From Serinus canaria (taxonomy: Eukaryota; Chordata; Aves; Passeriformes; Fringillidae): a DNA stretch of 64,000 nt. Position numbers and translations under genes: made by a program. A model generated the notes under the pieces. The model searched no databases. It worked only from the letters and a program-made list of their open reading frames with translations, and was not told where the DNA came from. Shown here in pieces: positions 46,765 to 60,112 of this stretch (position 1 is its first letter; each line of letters starts with the position of its first letter). The DNA lies in NCBI RefSeq assembly GCF_022539315.1, contig NC_066314.1, forward strand, positions 40,175,180-40,239,179, read 5' to 3'.

Positions 46765-49700
46765 AAAATAAAATTGTTTCTGGGTCCAAAAAAATTTGAT
46801 CTAAGACATGTTGTGCAGTCATCAAACTGAAGATTCAGTTTTTAAGGGGTTAAAAGTCTTCCACTGCCCATGACAAATCTGTTTCACTTTTCAGTCTTTC
46901 CAAGTATGAAACACTTTTTCAGTGTTTCTCAAAAAGTTCATCAGTCCCAGTTTGAAAAAAAAATGTTCCCCAGTTTCATAGGGTAGTTTACTCATTATTA
47001 CTTTGATGACCACATATAACACCCATTTATGTCATGTTGGATGGAAAACAAGTTTTACAAGTCTGAGTCAGAGTCTGAAGAAAAAGTCTTATTTTGTGTT
47101 TAATGTCACATGTTTGAAAGATCATCTCCCAGTTTTACTCTTTCACCTTTGTTTACAAAACACTGGAAACCACTGAAAGTAGTTATGAGTATTTACATTG
47201 CAGAAGACTTATATAGTGAGGAATTAAACTAGTCCAAAAATGTACAGGGTTGAGACTACTGCAGCACCAGGTCTTTGATGAGTTAATGGCACTACTTTAA
47301 ATATCACATTAGTCATAAGTAGAAGTGTAGTATTATCTTAGGAGCAGTCGAACAAAAATATATCCAAGTAAATGTTAGAAGTAGCAAAAAATGCACTGTC
47401 AAAAACATACCAATCATGCAAGAGGGAGTGTTAAGAATGATTCCTTTCATGGAATATTTTCTGCCCTATTTCTACCTGCTAAACATTTTCTGTGTATCCT
47501 AATTCTTTGTGTATGAGAACACATCTAAAGGATGTTTTCCTGATGCATTACCAAATGCAAAGGGTAAAAGGTGAGTTATATAATACCTTCTAACTCCTGT
47601 CCACAGAGATGGATCGATGGAAAATCTTCTGCAGGAAGTGGGTGTGGCAAGACAAGGAAGCAGCAATATTCTACATTGATAAAAAGAATATTTCTGCACA
47701 GGGACCTTTCATGTTAATGGCAAGTAACAATCTCCTCAGACAATAAACACAGAAATTAAAGAAAACTCCTAAGCAATATTTTTCACATCACTGGCTATAG
47801 AGGAAGCCTAGAAAGGTTGGCCTTGCTTACCTGAAGTTAGTTTTATGAAAGCAATGGTTTTATTGAAGCCTTACCACTGATACCCTAAGCAGAAGGTATC
47901 TTTATGGCCTGAAGTCATAATGAAAGGTGGTTGTAGGAGTGACTACTAGTATCAATTAAGGCACCCCTGGGTTTGCAGTGGCTTTCTGCAGCCCATCCCA
48001 AGATGGGCACTAAGGCAACAAGGTGAATTCCGTGCTGTCTTTGAGTGCTCAGTCATTGTCCAGGTTGGAATTTTTTACTCTGAACCTCTGCCAGGTGTAA
48101 GAGCAAGTCTAGTGCTGTTCACTCCATATGAATCTACCTTCTCTGGATCTCTCTTTTGTAGTCCTGCCCTCTCTGTTTTGTGGAGGCACACACAGAGATT
48201 GAGATGAGAAACTAGAAAGGAAATAAGAAGACTTTCACAGCTCTGCACATATATAACATATCCCACAAAAGTTATGAGAGTGAGGTGTTTAAAGCTCCTA
48301 AGGGTCTTTATGTTCTGGTGTTGAGCAATTCTCTTCCCCCTATCCATAAAGAGACGGGAAATCCCTCTGGAGAGGTCGTCTGTGATGTTCATTATCTCTG
48401 AAATGCAACTATTTTAACTATTTTATAAATCAGGTTCAAACAATTTGGAGTACACAAGTGTGTGTAAACCTCTGAGGGCAAGTATGTAGAAAGGTTCCTC
48501 CCTCTTCCTACTTCCTTCTCCCTCCCCACAAGCAAGGCTTGCAGATGTTTTCTTCTGCTCTTTATTCCTTTGTTCCTGTTTGGCTGTGACCCTTACTCCC
48601 AACTGATTCTTTTTTGTCAAACTTTGTTTTTTCGTGAGCCTTTGATCCTGTGCTTTGACTCTTGCAATAATGCACATGACACTGTTATTTTTTTAGATTC
48701 ATTTTTTGATTTCTTACCTCTCAAAGTCCCCTCAAGCAATAACATACACTTGTTTTGTCAGTGTCTCACAGCAAAAGAGGGGGTCTTACAAAAACTGCTG
48801 CCTCACCTAAGGACAGGTGAAATACAGCCTTTCTTATGTAGACTGAATACTTAGGATTATGCACTAAAGCTATACTTCTGATTATCAGGTCTATCTTTGT
48901 TGATATATCTTCAGTTTCCCAGCTAGGGGAAACTAGTCAAAGGTTAAAAAATGTGCTAGTAGAACCAAGTATAGAAGACACACAGCAGACAAGAGGCTAG
49001 GGTTCCAGCACTGGCTCAGGAACAACAGTTATTTGTTCTCAGAAAGAAATGTTGCCCTATGCCAAAACTGAAGATACCCTTAAGTCTTCTGATGACTTTT
49101 TTTCCCTGCCTTCTTTGCTCAGACATCTCAGTTTGATCAAGAAAGGTGGGAGAAAGAGGATCTCTGTGTGTTTCAAGGAAAATAAATGTACCTACACAGA
49201 TAAAGTTCTGGCTGTAGTTGAGAACCTGTCATATAGCAGATGATATAAGCTGTGAGAAAATGGTAAACCAGGAATCCAGATCAACAAATCTAGACATTGC
49301 TAGCAAACTAGAAAGGTCTTCCTCCCTGAAACTGTGATTTAGATACATATATTGAGTAGCACACATGTGTAAGAATAATTATAGAAGGTATAGCTTAAGA
49401 AAATTTGCAAGCTTGTCTTTTCCCACACCTCCTTTCAGCTGCTGCAGTGATTTACAGCAAACTTCCCATGCCTTGCCTTTGAAGTAAGGTGACTTTCCAG
49501 TCAACACAAAGCTGATCAAGGAGGCTGTCTCTCTCCTGCCACAACAGTGGAGGAAGTTATTTAAGGTTACTACTGTCAGATCCACAGAGATCGTCGGAGT
49601 ATTTTAATTTATGTCATAGGCAGGCAGGCCCCAAGCTGTGCTCAGATGATCAGAAGCAGCAGTAATAACTTCAAAACAACATTTTTTTTCTCAAGTCTAT

Positions 49701-52700
49701 GTGTTGAATACAGCTCAACTGGAACAGAGGGAATCAAACTTTTCTAATTTGATTGTGTGAAATCAACAGTCCATGTGAAGAGAGGAAAGGGAAATGATAT
49801 AGACTTAGATAGTAAATAATTGCCCAAAGATTTATTTTCATACTTTCTTTTCTTAAGTAAGTATTCATTTAGAAGCAAAAATCTAGTTAATGTGTGACAA
49901 AACCCCTAAGATAAAGATCAGTAAAAAAAATTAAGGATAAATGAAAGAAGGGAACAAGAGTCTTTTGATTCTATCCATTTTCATAAAATACCTTCTCATG
50001 AAACAACCCCCAAAATGTGAAAGCAACACTGAAAGGAAAAAAGAAGTCCCACAGGATCAAGTCCATATAAAGAAACATATCTCTGGCAGACAGTAAATCA
50101 AAATTGCCCAACCTGGTTCACTCCAAGACTAGTTGTCTACAAAGTTGGCTGGAATTAAGGGAAGTGCTGGAGAGATCTGTAGTTTCAGAGCTCACACTGA
50201 TGCATCCAGCTGGGTCTCAGACAATTCTGTTTCTGTCTTTCTGACCCATAACCATGGCAAGTGACATGCCCAGCTGTCAGTGCCAGGAAAGATATCTAGT
50301 GCTTCATTCTCTAGTGATTATCTCAGTGCAATTTCATATTTATGTTTCCCAGATTTAGGCAACAGAAAACACAGTAGTACTTGTTGCAGAGCTGCTGGCA
50401 GAAGTATTGGATTTATATACAGACATATATATCTACAAATGTATATAAGTACATAAAAAAATATATATTTTCAAGATAAAACCAACCAAACAAAAACCTC
50501 CCCACTGGTAAATTGCTGGCAATCCTGGGTAGGATTACAGGAGGGTTTTTTTCTGGGTAAGAAATTCAAGCGGCATGTGTACTGAAATCATGATGTTGAA
50601 CCATTTCCATGCTACAGGACAAACACACATGTTTCTGTTAAATTTTAAATCCTAAGGTAGCCAAGATATGGATATAGTTCAGCACTTCTTCAAAACTTAG
50701 AAATATTCTGAAACTTTATGTAGAAAGTGACACAAAGCAATTGGAGATGAGTGATTAAAGACGAATACATGGAAGTAAACTTCATGAAAATGGAGGCAAA
50801 TTCTGGCTTGTGAATTTCAAGAAGAAATTGTCTAAGCACTTACATAGGTAAGTGCAGATATTAAGTAGGTCACAGATTTATTCTAGAAAAATAGAATTCT
50901 ACCCTAGAAAAAAAAAATTAAAATTCCTAAATTCAAGAATATGGAATAGAATATCCCTGAAGTTTTTAATGCTCCTTAATGTAGATATGTTTAATGCTCC
51001 TTAATGTAGATGTGTTTTAAAGTGTGTACAGAACAGAGAAGATTAAATCCTGAAATCAAAGAAAAACCTCCCACAAATCCTAATAAATTTATTCTTGTTC
51101 TGTGTCATGTCTGCTATTCTATATGCTTAAATTGTTTTCCACAGGCCAAAAGCAAAAGGTTTTGCATTTCTCCTCTACTTAGGATGATTTGTTGTCAAGC
51201 CCTGAAATTAATTGTCATGCTATTACTTGCAGATTTATAGCTCAATCAGCTTTGTAGTAGCTTCTTCTTTTATGGGTGTTCTTTCTTTGAACATTATAAA
51301 ATATCTGCTACCTCTTTCCTTCATTTTTTTTTTTTTTTTTTTTTTTTTGTTAGAACATTTTTCAAAGCTCACTAACTCTGAGACCAAGAGAAGGTGGATT
51401 GCATTTCAGTGCTTAACTTAGACAATGCACAAACCACTTGGCAAGATACTCTGTTGAAGTGACTTTTAAAGGTATTACCACACATTTAGTGCTCAGCAGT
51501 GAAAAAACTACCATTATTTGAAGGGCTTTGGATCAGAGATAACAGCTGGGGAAGAGGCATGCTAGGACTGTCTCCCCTCAAGTCTACAGTTTGTTGATGT
51601 AATAAATCCAGCTTTCTGAGCTCTTGGATAAAAAGCATCATGGTAACACAAGACTAAATATTTATTTGATGTGAAGTTAGTTGATTACTTTAAACTTAAT
51701 TGATCACTCAAAATGAAAAGAGGACTTTTTCTACTTTTCTTTCCTCTTTACAGGTACCTGTTTAGGTTCCTTTGTAATGTCTGGCTCACACCAGCAGTGT
51801 AAAGCCTACCAACTTTGCCCCTGTGAATGCAGGAAACACGATCTCATACTTATCCCATATCTATTCTGATAAGATCACAGTAAGGTAAATGCCACATAAT
51901 TAAGCCACATTCTAGATTTTTTTCCTAACTTATTTTCATGACTTTGTCATAAATATTGCCATTGTTTCTAATCAGTCTTATCTAGGTAGAAGATTTTGTT
52001 CAGACACTTCCTGTGTGACAACAAGCATATTTATTAGTATCCTGGAATTATGCTGGAGCACTTAGGGTTAGATTTTGAACTCCAGACTTCTTGGTCTGAG
52101 TTTCAACAGACTCAAGTCATTTGCTAGAGACCAGAAAATCTTGTAACACTTGTTCATCTCTAATTTACACTTACCTGCTCTGAGTTCAGATTTAAAAGAA
52201 AATATCTTATACTCTTCTATTGAAGACTGCCATCCATGACTTTTCTATTTTGGAGAGAACACTTGAGGCCCAGTATGTAAGTTTATAACATCAAGCATTG
52301 ACAAATCTAAGTTACAAATGGAGTGCATATGAAATTGTCACCTTTGTGAGCAGAGGTGAAATAAAGCTCATCCAGTACTGAACTGAACTTGAAATTCCAT
52401 CCTAAGAAAAACAATCTGGAGCTTACACTTCTCTTGACTTGTGCCTGGTACATCCATTAAAGTTCCCACTAGTTATTAGATAGTAAAGGAACTTAAGGCT
52501 GATTTATATTTTTTTCTTTTTTTTTCAATTATGCTATCATGGAAATTATCTCAAATTAATAAAAAAATATTTTTGAAAATTTTATTTTTCAATTCTATGT
52601 TGGTAACTAAACAGACTTTTTACTGTTTATTTTTTTCTTCCTCATTACTAATGTAAACCTAAGTTAGAAAGAGAGAAGGAAATACAGGTAAAATTTTCCC

Positions 52701-52820
52701 TTTTTCCTGCTATGAAGCATGCAGGTGTGAAATGTACTGCTCATTGTGGAATGTTTCTAGTTGATTTTAATATCCAGTAACTTCAGTAGACAGAATTTGT
52801 CTCCTCACTCTGATAGTATG
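46765..52820. other. Downstream flank, no gene recognised
   Basis: AT-rich DNA with no supported exon. Contains a 25-bp tandem duplication at 50965-51014, a patch of short TA runs at about 50415-50470, and a poly(T) run near 51328-51348. Confidence 0.5.
50965..51014 (+). repeat. Tandem duplication, two 25-bp units
   Basis: Unit 50965-50989 (begins TTTAATGCTCC) is repeated at 50990-51014 with a single A-to-G difference near the end. Recent local duplication. Confidence 0.9.
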
Positions 52821-52825
52821 AATTT

Positions 52826-52851
52826 GGTATCATATATAAATATATGATACC
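52826..52851. repeat. 12-bp hairpin beside the AT microsatellite
   Basis: GGTATCATATAT (52826-52837) pairs perfectly with 52840-52851 across a 2-base loop, immediately before the (AT)n tract. Confidence 0.8.
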
Positions 52852-52852
52852 C

Positions 52853-52854
<2 letters not shown>

Positions 52855-52929
<75 letters not shown>
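52855..52929. repeat. (AT)n then (AC)n compound microsatellite
   Basis: About 63 bases of alternating A and T followed by roughly seven AC units. A reading frame across it is a pure Ile/Tyr artefact. Likely polymorphic and able to extrude a cruciform. Confidence 0.97.
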
Positions 52930-55900
52930 TTTCCAACTTCACAAAGGTGAAGGGATACTTTTGTGAATTGCCTTTTTAGATACCAAATAAAACTGTAGCC
53001 CCCAATCAGCATAAAGCAGGAGCTGATTAAAGCAAACCAGCCACAGACACCATTCTGGACACACCCAGGTGGCTTGTTTAGCAGCAGATGAAAACAACTG
53101 GTAATAAATATTTTTCATGAAATATCTGAATCCAGGATTTAATCAGAGATATGATCTTGTATATTAAAGAAAAACAGTTTATATGCTAGCAGACAATGTT
53201 ATCTTTGGAAGAGTTAGGAACAAAAAGTTTGAGCAAAGAAAAATATTTTGTACCAAAGATGACACCTGAAACAGAGCCCCTGTATGACATGGTGTGTATG
53301 AAATGATGACATTCCAGCATGAATCTCTGCTTTCACTACAGCATAAGTAAGCATTAGTATTTCTGATCTTTGGCATGCTCTGGAAGATGGGGGAAACCAC
53401 AACATTCATCCCAGGAATGCACTGTTGGTGACACACTGATGCTCCAGGTCCAGCCAAGCCACTTCATGAAAGGCAAAAGGCTGTGCCAGCCAGGCTGCAT
53501 TTTGAATTCTTGCTGTATCTGAGCAGAGAGTGATGGATGAGCTGTGTGCACGAAATGGCATAAACACCTCTTAAAAAACCACAGCTGCACTTACATCAGT
53601 CCTAAAAGGCAAACCAAGGGGGGAGAAATCATGAAAAACTGAAGAAAAATTGATTCATTTATATTTACAGAGGAAACACTTAATTTTCAAGCACATATAG
53701 AATGCTTAGGTAAAGTACAAAGTAGTTGGCATCCCTCTTTATTTTTGCAATATTGCTGAAGTATTTCAATGTCTCTTTCTCCTTATTCCCTATTCCTGTT
53801 TGAATGTATTTTTATTTGGATTTCCACGGAGCAGTGAAACTGGGATCAGGGTTCTTTTCTTCTTGATCTCATACAGAAGAGGAACATTCTTGTACTGAAG
53901 CTTTTACACTAAAGAGCTCAATCTTACAATTGGTAATACACAAAGAGATATAGCTGCTGAGGATAGTAACACAATCTCAAATATCATGTTTTTTAACTGA
54001 CACCCATAAAATTTAATTGCCTCAAGCATAATTACAAGTTGCAGTCATCACTGTTTCACTCTTTCTCTTTCACTAGCTAGAAATACAAATGTTTTTAACA
54101 AGACAAATAGCAACTGGGACAATTTTCTCACAGATGTGATGGATTCTTGAACACACTCCTAAAAGCTGCTGTAACTCAGATAGAGATTTTGGACCAGTCA
54201 GTAGATGAGTTTCTATTACCTGATTTTTGTGATCATGATAGTCAACAGAGGGGATATCTGACTTAAAGATATATATATCTGTCTACCAAAAGAAGAAATG
54301 AAAGGAGAAGTGGCAATTCCAAAGTTTAATTCATTAATGTATTTATATGTCTTTCTAAATATTTGGAAGCATCATTTTGAAAGCTATGAGACAAAAAGAA
54401 AAAATCTTTTGATATTTTTAAAATTTGTCAAATGGTTCTTGTCATTGAGTTGGTGCCAGTGAATAAAATACATTTTTAATATACATTTCTAATTGCCCAA
54501 GATACTTGGACCATCAAATAACAAAATAAAAACTTAGAAATTCCCCCCCAATGTTCCTGTGTTATTAGTATTTTGATCTCTAGTAAAGATTGGAGTGCTG
54601 CAGAAAAGCTCATGCACTTCTGCTTCTGGATCAAAGCAGGTTTCTGACAACATGACTGCCTAATGCTGACTTCCTCTGGGTTGCTGCTGCCTGCTCTAGG
54701 CTAAAGAAATTGATAATAATTCTGAGTTATTTTTCCATTAGACAATCCTGCAGCTATAGTCCCTTCCCACTGATTATCATCAGAATCCCATTCAAAGCTG
54801 CAGGAAACCCAAGGAGAATCATATAACATCTCAGAGGAGAATGCTGAAGGGTGGATGAAATGCCCATTTAACTTTCTTTTCAGTATGTTCATATTTATGA
54901 ACTCTGATTGTTTCTTGAGCACAGTTGGTCCACCTGTGCCTCACACATCAAGAGGGCAACAAAGATAATTAGCAATTATTATCATGTTTTTCTTCTTTCC
55001 ATCACTCTTTCTTGGGTCATTTTTATACACTCTAGTATTTATATAGGTGCAACTAAAGAAAAATGGGTTGCCTTAATACTCATACAGTCAACATTCTGAA
55101 TATCCCACACTTGTGATGCTTATTTTTAGTAAAAAACTTACCTGAAATTGTCTTATTTTGCAGATTAAATACACCTATTGGATGAGTTTCTTCCATGGGA
55201 CATTTTGTTTGTTTAGTTGAAATTCATTGCTTTTTAACCCCCTTGTTTCTGTACCAGGAACTGAGGTACACCCACCCACACCCAAACAGACGTGCACTAC
55301 ACAAAGACAGGCTTTCATTTTATGTGCAGAAACATCCATCTCACTAGTTGTGGAAGGGAACTCTCTCAGGAGTTCATTCCAAATGGAATGTCAAGTTTAC
55401 AATAAACAGAATAATTGCACTGTTTGCAGGATTTATTTTATTACTATCCTTGTGATTGCTGCAATTGTAAATAAATCTGCTCCTTGCCACAAATTTATTT
55501 TGTTTTCCAGAAAGAAGGGCAGATTTGCTTCCTTTGTCTGCAATTATAATAATGAACAATATATATTTGTATTTAGTTTTCTTTAGCCAGTGTAAGCCAG
55601 ACAGCCAGGCAGCTGTTGATCTTAAAGGATTATCACAGAACAAGTTCACTTAGCTTTAGATAGTAATTTATCATTTCTGGCAAAATCCTGATTGTGTTTT
55701 TAAAACAGTTGCATTTTTTAAATGGCAACTCCAAAGTATATACAATATCTGAAAAATGATATACTCTTCCATGAGAAAGAGAACAAATTCATGGTGTTCA
55801 TGTCTGAACATGCAGTGAAGCTGTCAAGATAACCTCATGCTCACATCAGCCATACAGCAGCTGAGCACAAAAGACCAAAATGTGCTGGTGAACTCTCTCC

Positions 55901-58900
55901 TGTAACTTCTGGTTGCCTTGACTTAGAGAGATTGGGTTTGCACCATCTCTTTCCCCAAAAACTGGAGGGAAGATTAAGGCTGTGTAGTCCCTAAAGGATC
56001 TCTCCAGGACCCTTGGTAGCTTTTGGAATCAGTAAGGTAATACTATTTTTTAAAGAGTCTGATTCAAATTTGAGTTAACCTGTATGTAAATGGACCATTA
56101 ATGTAGGCAGACATACAACCTACCAAATAAACTGATATACCATGTTCATTTTGTGGTCAGTTCTTTAGGTAGTAGGTGCTCAGACAGGATTTATTGCTCC
56201 ATCCCATAGCATCAGCAGATTGCATGGTAGGACTGAAAAACTGCCTCAGTGCAGGACAGCCTGTCAGAGCAGAAAGTCATCTGCAGCCTGCTTACCTCTG
56301 TCCTCCAGCTGGAGCTGAGGGACAACAAAGAAATGTTCCTGTCTTGTGCCAGGCTTGGCCACACATCTGACTTCAACCTAATGCCTTTAGCAATTAATGT
56401 GTTATGAAGCAGTGAGAGAATATTCAAGTACAGAACAGGGGAAAAAGCTTCAGATTAGTTCATTGGAAACACCCAACGATGCCATGTCATGGCAGTGATG
56501 TGTTCAAGATGAAAAAAAAAACAAAATAAAGGGTAGGGAAGATTGCATTAGTTTCAAGATGCAGACAGATGCATCTTATCTCAACTTATGTAAAGATTAG
56601 AGATCTTGAGTTTCTTTCCCCAGAAGAAATTTTTTACTTGAAAATGTAATAGAAATCACATGCTCATTTTAATTAAACTCCTGTGAAGTTTAAAATTCTT
56701 CAAAGATTCTTTGTCATAAATATTTTTTAATTTAGGCTAAAGATATTTTATTGTGATATTTTTACTTTATTAGTCCATAAGAAACTAGAATCTTGCTGGA
56801 AGCTAGTCAGATATATATGATATTAAGTGTTTTAAAATTGTATATTTCTAGTCATAATATGGGTATGAATGTAAAGAGGCAGAAAAACTCAAAAAAGGTA
56901 GCTAGATGTTTTATATTTTAAATGGAAATTACTAAATATACAGAATACCAGCATCTTGCTTTTGATAATTGATCTCTCTTGTGCACAGAAAATGTGTCAT
57001 GTTCTTATTCAGCCACATGTACATATTCAGCAATCCAAGTGTCTCAAGGAGTTGTAAGTATTTGTCACCACTTTCTTCTGAAAAGCCTTTACAAACAAAC
57101 CATTTGGTTTTTCACTGTTAGATAATGGCTAAATCCTGTGGCATTTTACTAGTGTGCAACACAGGACATCATTAGCAGAGGAAAGGAGTCAGCAATAAAA
57201 TCAACTGGACATTAAGCTCATTCACAAAACTTAAGTCCCTGTTGAGTGTGGTGTTAAACATGCTTGATTGTTTCATTCACTAGTACAGCCACTGATGGGG
57301 TCCCAGAACCCTAGTTAAGTTTTTATAAGGCTTTTCACTAGAGAACTTCACTGGAGAACATAATTGTTATTTCCACATACCTACATTCAATTTTCAGGGA
57401 TTACTTTTAAGTGTGAATTCTTAGGTATTTCTTCCAGCTGCCTCCTGTCAACCCATAATCCCATATACTGAGCTCAGTCCCTGCAGGGTAAGCACTTGAT
57501 CCTAGGGTCAAAGGTCCTTTAGCTCTTGACTAATGCACCTCATTAGAAGGGGAAAGCTGAATGTCTCCAGTAATTCAAATGTCATGAGAAGTAACAGAAC
57601 TATGTATTTTTAATTGTGTTAAACAGGATTGTTTTATTTTAGACACAATGAAAAAAAAAAAGAAAGCTGAAGGTTTCCCATTTGTAACCACTTGAAACAC
57701 TGTCTAATTTGTTGTGCATCCATGTGTGGCACAGGAGTGTGCAACTAAACTGGAAGGAAATTAATTACCAGTTCAATCGTGTGCAGTAACCTTTTTTTGT
57801 TATGGTAGGAGGCTGGTCATAAATTCATAACTATTCATTACTCAAGTATTTGGACTAAAATGAACATATCAGTTAAATGAAATGCTGTTTTTCTTAGTAC
57901 TTTATGTATGCTAGATATGTTAGGTAATGGTTTTATCCTGTGCTGAAAAAATAATCACCTCGTAAAAAGCAGGTTTTGATTAAGCAATGAAACTGAAACT
58001 TAAGTTCACCTGAATCCCTAAGCAAACACAAGCTACTGCATTTTCTGCATAAGCTTTTCTATGGGATCACTGTAGCTATAAACAAATTCCTTTTGGTTTG
58101 GAAGTTGAATGTAGTTATTTGCATTTTAATGTTTGTACTTTGAATGCTTTTCTACTTTAATTTGAAATTAGCAATTCTAGCTGGTTTTCAGTCTTGCATT
58201 CTGAAGGAGTATTGCAAGGTAATTATGTCAGCCAACTTGTTTGTAAAATGTGAACTGCACTTATTCAATTAAAGAGCTTCATTCATTGCAGTAAAACAAC
58301 TTACACCTTTGCATTCAAACAAGTTAAAAGAAAGAAATGACAGTTATAGTTTTACACCAACTACTTTTTTTAAAGAGGCAAAACATTTTGTATATTAATT
58401 GAATGGAGATATAGAACGTGAAATCTTGATGTCACCAAAGCCAAAGGCATTTTTACACTGATTTCAAAATGTGAATTGTCCCTAAAGTTTATGAGGTTTC
58501 TGCTTGACAAGCATTTTGGCACTATATGTAGGATTCTCTCACCATTCCAGACATTTTCTGGAATAGAGGTGAGGTATGTGATTTTAATAATTAGAGGAAA
58601 CAAAAACGCAGGAGCAGATGTGATGACATGATCTCTGGTCTTATATCATGATTAAAAGTGGATTTCTCATACTATTTTGATATCAGAAAAACCCAGACAC
58701 TTTTTCTATGGCTAGCTACTTTTAATGTAATGATGAAACATAAATGTGAGAAAGGGAATTTTATTTGGTTGACAGATAAATTTGAAAAACGTTGAACAAT
58801 TCAGGCTCACAATTCTATTTTTGTCTTGGGATTGTCGCAGTTATAACATCTGTACTTCTTATTTAATATCTCTCATTCTGCATAAAATGGGATTTCACAC

Positions 58901-60000
58901 AGTTTTAGAGATGTGTTGGTATTTTATTATCACTTAATGGAAAATCTCTAAGATTTGTTTGCAACTTGTTAGGTTGGTTAAGATTATGAATAGTACATGT
59001 ATTATTTTATCTTCTCCTAAATTTATAAGACCGCACAAATAGATTTTTTTCTATTCCATCTGGAGACAGATGGAAACTACACAGTGAATTATCTTTGATT
59101 TTTTTTTCTGTTTGCTAACAAAAACCCACCAAACAAGACCCCACCTCCTCAAAAAAATCTCTTTCCTAAACAGAATAGGTGCTGTCTAATCAGGTATTTT
59201 CCCTACCTACATCCCTTTCAACTAGCACCCCTGCTGAAAAATGTTTACTGTTATGGTCCAATTTAAAGCTGAAATCCAGGTGTTTAAGCTGTACAACATT
59301 TTATTTCAGTTCTTTTTTTCTCAGAGTATATAGATACGATTTTCCATCCAAGTTCAAACCCCAGCTCATAAACTGTGTACTCCGACTATTTCCTGCTAAA
59401 ACCACTTGGCTCACACCGTTCACTTCTCTCAAGCAATCTTCCACTTGTGTCTTTCTCCTAGCAACTTCTCTGAATGAAAATCAGCAACAGCTTTCCAGAT
59501 CAGGGAGGTTAAATCATCCTGTAACAATAACATGGTTTAATTTAGGCCCTAGCAGCAAGAGCAGAGTTACTGGACAAACTCATGTTTGTCTCACCAGTAC
59601 ATATTATTTCAAAGTGTCATTTACTACAGCTGTAAACTCTAGCCTTCTGGTTTGTAAAAGCTGTATTAAACTCATCCTGCTCATTGAAGAAAAACAGTTG
59701 CATCTGAGGTAGCTTTCACTACTGAATTGTTTTGTGCATTTATTTTCCTGCTGGCAATTGTTAGCTGCTATGATTCCCTCGATAAATCAGCAAAACAGCC
59801 TTGTTGGCTCTCGGCCCTCTCTAATTCTCTTACCTATCCCAGCCTTGCATTGAGTTGCACACACTACTCTGCAAATAAAAAATCTCAAAGCTGCTAGGAG
59901 AGGAAATTTTCTCAAAGGGTTTTATTGATGGTTATTTATTACAGCTAGAGATGAATATTTGGAGAGATTTACCTGTGTGCATTTAACAGGTCCATTTGTA
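52930..60000. other. Downstream flank, no gene recognised
   Basis: AT-rich, without recognised genes or transposons. A 177-codon plus-strand open frame at 59179-59712 is noted among the findings. Confidence 0.45.
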
Positions 60001-60112
60001 AATCATAGAATCATAGAAAGTTTTGGGTTGGAAGGGTCCTTAAAGATCATCCAGTTCCAATCCCTCTGACACAGGGGAACCCCTTCCACTACATCAGTCT
60101 GCTCAAATATTC
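60001..60112 (-). mobile_element. CR1 LINE 3' end
   Basis: Begins AATCATAGAATCATAGAAAG, then TTTTGGGTTGGAAGGGTCCT, the exact reverse of the avian CR1 3' terminus with its ATTCTATGAT repeats. Followed by CTTAAAGATCATCCAGTTCC and CCTTCCACTACATCAG. It is about 110 bases, strongly 5'-truncated, and younger-looking than the intron 3 copies. Confidence 0.92.
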
